NCBI RefSeq assembly: GCF_021869535.1
Contig: NW_026262659.1
Coordinates: 6,634,001-6,698,000 of the forward strand
DNA: 64,000 nucleotides
From: Mytilus californianus
Taxonomy: Eukaryota > Mollusca > Bivalvia > Mytilida > Mytilidae
Reading direction: 5' to 3'
The notes below the pieces were generated by a model. The model was not told the origin of the DNA. It searched no databases and saw only the letters and a program-made list of their open reading frames with translations. Each line of letters opens with the position of its first letter. Within the stretch, counting starts at the first letter, position 1. A program made the position numbers and the translations under genes. Positions 57,021-64,000 of this stretch are shown one piece after another.

Positions 57021-58640
57021 TTTTTTTAGTGTATTTAATCCAAAACGCATGTACAACTAATTCGTTATTTCCAGTGCCCTAAGGTTGGTCAAAACTATGT
57101 TAATAATGACAAAACATATCTTATCAGTGTAAAATCGTAAAGCAAATATCATATCAAAGTAGGATGACCGATAGAAGTTAAAAGCTCGACTCGTTTACAT
57201 CATTGAAAATTTTTCTACATTTATTGTTCTACAAAATTCCGAAACACTTCAGATTTTTTTTGTTAAAGGCATATATGACCTCAACCGTATTTGGTACAAT
57301 TTTGTGATTTTTTGTTTTCAATGCTCTTTAACTTCTTACATGATATGGCCTTGTAACCTAGTTCATTCGAGTGCGACTGAATCGTATGTAAACGAAACGC
57401 GCACCTGGCGTCCAAAGCTAAAACAGCACTTAATAATTGAATTACATAGTAAACAATCTCCAATGAGTGGTCAATGGTTTAACTAATGATAGTTGACATT
57501 TTGATCGGGAAATAGCAATAGAATGTAAAACTTATTGACACGATATGTTTATCTTAAGTAAATATATGTTAATTATAGAATTCCGGATGTAAACTAACTT
57601 GAAAGGAGTTCCTGTATAATGTACAATGTTGTTAGAGATAATGTTATTTCAAGGTCAAATGTTATTTTTCTATTATTTTAAATAATATTATTACTCTCTT
57701 TTCCGGAGTGTGAAAGGTACATTTCAACTATTGTTAGTCTTCTCACAAACTCGCCTTCAGTTCAGATAGCCTTTTGCTAAAAACGATTTAAATGTTCAAG
57801 TGTATTTACTCAAATTTGACAGATGTACAATTTCAAAAGTCTCGGCATGAAGAAACAATACTATAGTAAAGAATTGACCAATGATTCAGGAAAACACGTG
57901 ACTCAAACTGAAAGCGACATAGTTTAGATTGTACAGATTATCCTCGCAATTGTTTAGTTCCTCTTAATACATTTTCTTTGCACTTTTAAATGCCAAATTC
58001 TGCCAATAGAACGTACAATATGCTGAGAACAGTTTCTTCTCAGATTGATTTAATTTCTTTTGGATGTAAACTGTGCTGGATATAGTTTTTTCGGATAATT
58101 TTGCACTTCTCATGAATGCAAATTGGTGCCACATCTTTGTAAAGTAGACTCTTGTATTGGGGTAATAGGGGAGACAGAATTGATCTTACTTGCATTTAAG
58201 GCGCTAAAACACATTTCAAAGTAATAACATCATTCTAAACCTATATTTGAGTAACACAAACCTTCATTATCTCGTGTCTAGGCCTAGGGAACCTGTATCA
58301 TTCACCTATCTTTGCTTTATACTTACTAATGTTTCTAACAGAATTCAAAAAGAAGTAAAATGCTTTGGTAGTTGAATAGGCGCATAAGAATATATAAATG
58401 TATTTAAATGCGGGAAAAGTAACAGCATGTTAAAGAAATGCAGCAGATTTCCTTTCCGATACACATCCAGGAAAGGTTGGTAACGTAGCTGGTTGAGCAG
58501 GAAATTAACCAAATAAAATTTATAGTTTTTAAATGTACAGCTTTTAAAATGCATTCCAATGAAATAAAGACCAATACTTTTTTTCTTTAGTGGCAGGATC
58601 ATATAAACTATCTTTGTATCTTTATCTCAAATACTACCAC
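57021..58640. other. intergenic stretch
   Basis: Only a short R3 fragment (AAACGAAACGCGCACCTGGCG, 57392-57412) is recognisable. An 85-codon minus-strand frame at 58345-58602 lacks splice or family support. Confidence 0.5.
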
Positions 58641-58641
58641 T

Positions 58642-59042
58642 AGATAGGTGATACTGATGGTGGAAAGTTAGAGACCACGTGGATACAAATGTACCACCAC
58701 CCACTCAGTACTGGTGCTACTGCTGGTGGAAAGTTAGAGACCACGTGGATACAAATGTACCACCATCCACCCAGTAATGGTGCTACTGCTGGTGGAAAGT
58801 TTGAGACCACGTGGATACAAATGTACCACCATCCGCCCAGTACTGGTGCTACTGCTTATGGAAATTTTGAGACCATGTGGATACAAATGTACTAACATCC
58901 ACCCAGTACTGGTGCTACTGCTGGTCAAAAGTTAGAGACCACGTAGATACAAATGTACCATCATCCGTCCAGTACAGGTGATACTGCTTGTCGAAAGTTA
59001 GAGACCACGTAGATACAAATGTACCATCATCCGCCCAGTATA
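58642..59042 (+). repeat. 66-base minisatellite, about six copies
   Basis: The unit starts GTTAGAGACCACGTGGATAC at 58667, 58733, 58799, 58865, 58931 and 58997, exactly 66 bases apart. Because 66 is a multiple of three, frames stay open through the first copies on both strands (58689-58895 and 58734-58928), which need not mean coding. Confidence 0.95.
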
Positions 59043-59445
59043 AGCAGTAACAGTGATGAGCTATATGCATGGTTTGATGAAAAACACTTTATGATTGTAA
59101 ATCGCCAGTTCATAGTGACGAATTGGCTGTACTGTTAAGGACCTCTTAAATGAAATTTGCTTTTATTCTCAAATGTTAAATTGTCTAATTTTTGGCTTTC
59201 TTAAGTTTGTGTATCTTCGATGTCAGATGATGGATATTCCGGGCACATCACATCATAGTAACATTTTTTAAATGTAACTCTAGCAGTAGTTGTGTCGAAA
59301 TCTTTCGTCTGTGATTCATATATACCAGAAGTATTACTAGTTTGTAAAATGTATATAAATTTAGTAATATGGAAAAGAATGATAACTTTCAGAAATTTCA
59401 ACAAATTGATTTATAATTACTAATTTACAATGTAACATAAAATAG

Positions 59446-60560
59446 TCATATGTGGTATGATTGCGTATTAGACAACTTTCGGTGGAAAAGACAAAAATGA
59501 CAAATATTGAAACAACTGAACAACTACATGTTACAATAAGGCCTTCAACAATGAACAACTACATGTTACCATACGGCCTTCAACAATGAATAACTACATG
59601 TTACAATACGGCCTTCAACAATGAACAACTACATGTTACCGTACGGCCTTCAACAATGAATAACTACATGTTACCGTACGGCCTTCAACAATGAACAACT
59701 ACATGTTACCATACATTTTCAACAATGAACAACTACATGTTACCATACGGTTTTCAACAATGAACAACTACATGTTACCATATGACCTTCAACAATGAAT
59801 AACTACATGTTACCACACGGCCTTCAACAATGAACAACTACATGTTACCATACGGCCTTCAATAATGAACAACTACATGTTACCATACGGCACTCAACAA
59901 TGAATAACTACATGTTACAATACGGCCTTCAACAATGAACAACTACACGTTACAATACGGCCTTCAGCAATGAATAACTACATGTTACAATACGGCCTTC
60001 AATAATGAATAACTACATGTTACAATACGGCCTTGAACAATGAATAACTTCATGTTACAATACGGCCTTCAACAATGAACATCTACATGTTACAATACGA
60101 CCTTGAACAATGAATAACTACATGTTATCATACTGCCTTCAACAATGAACAACTACATGTTATCATACGGCCTTCAACAATGAATAACTACATATTACAA
60201 TACGGCCTTCAACAATGAACAACTACATGTTACAATACGGCCTTCAACAATGAACAACTACATGTTACCATACGGCCTTCAACTATGAACAACTACATGT
60301 TACAATACGGCCTTTAACAATGAATAACTACATGTTACCATACGGCCTTCAACAATAAACAAACACAGGCCCTGAAATAATCAAATGTGAGACATTACAG
60401 TAGAGAAAACCTAAATATAACATTAAATGAAGAACAATTATTGCAGACGCCAAGGAACGACAGCCACTGGATTACAGCTCCCTTCTAACAGAATGTGAGA
60501 GCTTTACTCTCCCCTTAACCTGGAACTGGAGTAGAACGTGTAACCAAACGATAAACATCA
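59446..60560 (+). repeat. R1 repeat containing a 35-base minisatellite
   Basis: The left end (GTGGTATGATTGCGTATTAG) and right end (CCAAGGAACGACAGCCACTG) are R1. Between them, 59512-60355 is about 24 head-to-tail copies of a 35-base unit based on TACGGCCTTCAACAATGAAC plus AACTACATGTTACCA. The unit derives from the R1 block CGGTCTTCAACA and has expanded locally. Confidence 0.9.
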
Positions 60561-60992
60561 GTTAGAAAGGGCTTAGTATTTGCTCGAAAATCTAGTCTAA
60601 TTATACTGACGCGGTTCGCAGTGTTTCTTTAATTTTTAGTTCAAATGAATACATTGTAGACGTATATCGACAACTGAATACCGAAACAAAACTACAAAAG
60701 TCAATGTATCTTCATTACAAAAATATTTTGATCACATATTTTACGTCAAGTATCTTTTATCTGGGCTAATTGTTTTAAAACAGGATGTTTTCCCAATTCA
60801 CACTTGTTATTTCTATCAAGAAACAAAATTATCGAGGTTCATTTAACATACATCCACCAGATAATGTTTAAGTGAATCGAGGATAATATCAAGTTCTCTC
60901 ATGTTGTGGACACAGTGTCACAAGGTTATTAATTACACAAGAAACCTACAACGTACAAATATGTTGTTAAATGTAATTCTAGTTTTCCGTCA

Positions 60993-61003
60993 TATATATA
61001 ATA
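60993..61003 (+). promoter_or_regulatory. TATA-like box of PH-like gene E
   Basis: TATATATAATA, 153 bases before the first ATG. The CCAATGAAAA and distal motifs of the other four genes were not found upstream. Confidence 0.45.
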
Positions 61004-61155
61004 GGCGATTTCCTTCATATAACCTGTGCAGAACTTGGCTGAATATCGATAATGATTGTGTGTGCTGATAATTTATTATTTAAAATTGTGTTTAACTATG
61101 TGAATTGTATCTTTAAAAGTGAAATAAGTTAAATAACAAGAAATAGATTTTTCAA

Positions 61156-61632
61156 ATGCAAAATTCTAACATGAAAGTAATTGCCTCGTGCGGATTGAAA
61201 ACAATACCATTTCAACAAAGCTATGAAGGATTGGAAATAAAATGTGGAAGCTTATTAATGGATCAAATTTGCAATGGAAAAACAATTCATATGCCAGTAT
61301 TTGTAAGAATTTATAAAACTCTTTTCGAACATTATGCTATTGTATACAGAAACGAACTAATACCAAGTACTGCAGTTTACATAAGTTTGAAAAACTGTCA
61401 GGTATACAAGGGTGAAAAAGATGACATCAAGGTCATACCGGACAATTTAGAGGGTACTAAGGTAACTTTTAAGGTAGCAGAACCAGTAGAAGTTGACAAA
61501 TGGGTCGAAGCATTAACACCAACATGTAATGTCATCAATGACAGTGTGTATCAGTCGTTTACACCACCATCATCACCGGTCATTCCAAAGTCTCCTACGA
61601 TGCCGCCATTACCGGAAGTTGAAGAAAGCTGA
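61156..61632 (+). CDS. single-exon PH-like domain protein, divergent copy E
   Basis: 158 residues from the first ATG, or 153 from 61171, which has A at -3 and aligns with the starts of the paralogs. The PH-like region spans about residues 25-122, with LFEHYAIV at 57-64, KNCQV at 79-83, PDNLEGTKVTFKVA at 95-108 and W116 in the closing helix. It replaces the basic linker of the others with a proline-rich tail (TPPSSPVIPKSP, 136-147) and keeps a short acidic end (EVEES). It is the only member on the plus strand and lies outside the recognised duplication units, so it may be an older lineage of the family. No intron; AATAAA 346 bases downstream. Role unknown; the proline-rich tail suggests SH3- or WW-type partners (inference). 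Confidence 0.8.
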   Translation: MQNSNMKVIASCGLKTIPFQQSYEGLEIKCGSLLMDQICNGKTIHMPVFVRIYKTLFEHYAIVYRNELIPSTAVYISLKNCQVYKGEKDDIKVIPDNLEGTKVTFKVAEPVEVDKWVEALTPTCNVINDSVYQSFTPPSSPVIPKSPTMPPLPEVEES

Positions 61633-61714
61633 TATGTTAAAATGAAATATATTATTGTTTTTGAACATTATATATTATTTATTATTTTATTCATATTTGT
61701 GTTTCCCTCGGTTT

Positions 61715-61810
61715 TGTTTGGTGACTCGGATTTGTTTTCTCTTAATCGATTTATGACTTTTGAACAGCGGTATACTTCTGTTGCCTTTATTTATATTTCG
61801 ACTTATAAAA
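61715..61810 (+). repeat. dispersed repeat fragment in the 3'UTR of gene E
   Basis: GACTCGGATTTGTTTTCTCTTAATCGATTT, quoted in part, then GAACAGCGGTATACTTCTG. A related segment is at 24460-24490. It explains the 79-codon frame at 61642-61881. Confidence 0.55.
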
Positions 61811-61977
61811 AACGTCTTTACAAAACGCATATACAGCGTAATTTGAAAGATTTCTATATCTCAATTTTGATATTTCTATAAATTGTGCATGGTGACCACA
61901 TTGGTATTTGTTTAAGCAAGAAATTATCTTTTGTTCAGCATTGTCTATGTTATGAATTGTAAATAATTAAGAGTTTC

Positions 61978-61983
61978 AATAAA
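61978..61983 (+). terminator. poly(A) signal of PH-like gene E
   Basis: AATAAA preceded by GAGTTTC and followed by a T/G-containing stretch, 346 bases past the stop. Confidence 0.6.
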
Positions 61984-62149
61984 GAGTGATCTGACACTGG
62001 CACCATGCAATTAAATTTATCTCATTACCAATATGTTTGCTTGGTTGGGGTGTTATTTCAACATATTTTCAGAATTTTACTCGAGGTTATTAGTATAGAT
62101 TGATTTCCTCAACGTTTTGTGTAAGATAAAAGAAAACATACTGTGTATC

Positions 62150-62335
62150 GATCAGTGACACAATATTCCCTATGCGAATGTATGAATATGGAGTCATGTC
62201 CGGTTGAAGTTGTAACGTTGAATATGATGCCTCTTGTGTAGATGGTGTCACGCTCTCTTCACGTTTAAGAACCCTTGCCCAAACGTTAAGTTGTTTATGC
62301 ATCCGTGGGTGGCTTCTTTCAATGCAGATAATTTT
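62150..62335 (+). repeat. interspersed repeat R4, diverged fragment
   Basis: AACGTTGAATATGATGCCTC, then GTGTCACGCTCTCTTCACGT and AAGAACCCTTGCCC match the R4 start region as at 41045-41110. The SINE-like tail is not evident. Confidence 0.5.
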
Positions 62336-62624
62336 GTCTTATCGAATAAACCGACAGTTCCAGTTCCGTTTGGTTTTTTTTTCGGTTATTAAAAGGCATG
62401 ACCTATTTCCAACTCATGTTTAGCATTGAAACAATTAAACTGGTGTGACTTAATAACAACAAATCACAGATCAATGTCAGTTTTCCTCTTGTATATATAT
62501 ATTTACTTCGTCTGATTGTTTTTGTCCAACAATGTTATCAATAACTTGATGTGACTGCGTGGTGTACTGTGTAACAACTCTAGATTAAACAACGATGAAA
62601 GACATACCTCGACTAACGAAATTT

Positions 62625-62820
62625 ATACTTGGAAAGCCGTGTTGGGCAAGTGGTCTAGAGCGTTGTATACTGCAGGTGGTCTTGCCGTGATGTCGCTGAA
62701 AATAGATTGAAATCCCGCCGAGGGAACAACAAAAAATTGCTACCTCAAATTTGCAGATCTAACATTGTTAGACCAAATTCCAGACAAAGTATTAGTCATT
62801 TGTGTTAGCTCTGTATATAC
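62625..62820 (+). mobile_element. probable tRNA-derived SINE, degenerate
   Basis: GGGCAAGTGGTCTAGAGCG resembles an A box and GATTGAAATCCCG a decayed B box about 60 bases later. GAGGGAACAACAAAAAATTG and CAGATCTAACATTGTTAG follow. Confidence 0.5.
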
Positions 62821-64000
62821 CTGTTAAAAAAAGTAATCCATCGCTCTAGATTTATAAAACAATATGGACACGGATCACAAACATGGAACACAACGTCTGA
62901 CATGGACATATTATTTATGTCATACTCTGTTGTGACATTATTGTCTGGCGGATCAAATATCCATCTTTTCATTTATAGAGGATAGGATTCAGATGCGATT
63001 GATTTTCTTTGAATCCACCTGCTTTCAGGAAATTGATATTAAAATGTATGCCATATGCAGCTAAATAATTCATTCCGCGCCCACAAAATACATCAGAAAA
63101 CATTACATGTACACTGTGCACATGTCAATATAATCATGAACAGAAAAAAAGAGCGCTAGACGTTTATGAAACTTAACAAGCACAGCGCGAGTCTTACGGA
63201 AATGAGTACCAAACTATTATCAACATTTAAACGTGATAGACCACGGAATTTATATTTCATGGTTGATTGTCGACTTTATAATAATTTATTCATGTTTATA
63301 TTGTAAATGCATATCAGAATAAACAGGTCAACTGTCAATTGAATTGAGTTATTCCCCTTAGTACAGTGTTTTTATGCATATTTTTATATTAAAACATTAG
63401 ATAAGACAGATTTCGGTGAGGCTAAAACAACCAACCACACATAGTTCATTATATAGTTACATAAAAGATTTTATTGGTGTTAGTTACTTGTAGGTTTATT
63501 ATATTGATAGACAGATAGGATGACATACTGTGGACATGTCAGTTGTGATGTCACTCTGATGGCCGTTTTAAATTCACCTGTGAACATTAACTTCTTTATT
63601 TACAAAATATTTAGGCAAACTATGTTAAGTGCAGGATGACATGATTTTTAGTACTAGGCTGAATAAAACTAGATGAAGAACAGCAATGAATTTAAAGCGC
63701 TGTTCCATTTGTGTTTTTTGCTGTGCATGTTCTGATTTTGTGTCATGGATGGATACCTCATATCCTTTGTTTTCTATTAAGTACTTAGAGCTTACTATCA
63801 GTAACTTTTGGCGTTCTTGGTTGTTTTATCTATTATACGGTAATTTTAGGTTTAAGTGCTTTTTCCTGCACACGTTTTTATTGAGTGACCTTTCATGCAT
63901 GTTTTGTTAATCTACTGATAGAGATTTTAAAATGTCTAAAATAAGCATGTCAGTACATCCACAGTTTCATATGCCTTTCCAAAGCCAGGAACCACTTCAG
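62821..64000. other. intergenic stretch
   Basis: No supportable gene or repeat. The 74-codon frame at 63686-63910 has no family or splice support. Confidence 0.5.

Noticed and set aside
59512-60355. Regular 35-base repeats resembling a CRISPR array
   Set aside because: Units are directly adjacent with no unique spacers, they derive from an interspersed repeat, and the DNA is eukaryotic.

Overview
The window is AT-rich eukaryotic DNA, most likely from a marine mussel (Mytilus or a close relative). The evidence is spliced exons with GT/AG borders, TATA boxes and AATAAA signals, no operon-like packing, and many copies of interspersed repeats that I recognise from mussel genomic sequence (for example the family carrying GAAACGCGCGTCTGGCG, and the one reading ATGATTGCCAATGAGACAAC). 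The species call rests on recall of these repeats and was not tested by a search.

The backbone is a set of nested tandem duplications. Unit A (about 6.2-25.4 kb) and unit B (about 26.6-43.5 kb) are two copies of one long segment. Units C (about 43.5-48.2 kb) and D (about 48.2-55.6 kb) are two copies of a second, shorter segment. The same short sequence sits at the ends of A, B and C. Copy-specific repeat insertions, a deletion and an inversion show that the copies have since diverged.

The main coding content is a family of small, apparently single-exon genes for proteins of about 144-158 residues built around one pleckstrin-homology-like (PH-like) domain. There are four on the minus strand (13.4-13.8, 31.5-31.9, 44.4-44.8 and 50.6-51.0 kb), a more divergent fifth on the plus strand (61.2-61.6 kb), and a sixth, broken copy at 9.5-10.2 kb interrupted by a repeat. 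The four minus-strand genes share a promoter layout: a TATA box about 80-100 bases before the ATG, a CCAATGAAAA box 40-70 bases farther out, and a distal motif about 280-320 bases upstream. This looks like a lineage-specific, recently expanding gene cluster, and I know of no described function for it.

Other genes: a five-exon minus-strand gene for a secreted protein of about 200 residues (4.6-6.9 kb) with a truncated, broken copy at 26.9-27.3 kb; a small plus-strand ORF with two CxxC pairs, present in both A and B (12.6 and 30.7 kb); and one candidate terminal exon (8.9-9.1 kb, broken in B). The rest is intergenic DNA and mobile-element debris: a 5'-truncated LINE, RT-like element tails, a TTAA-flanked inverted-repeat element, a second inverted-repeat element at the A/B boundary, three foldback elements, tRNA-derived SINEs and two minisatellites. 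All alignments were done by eye.
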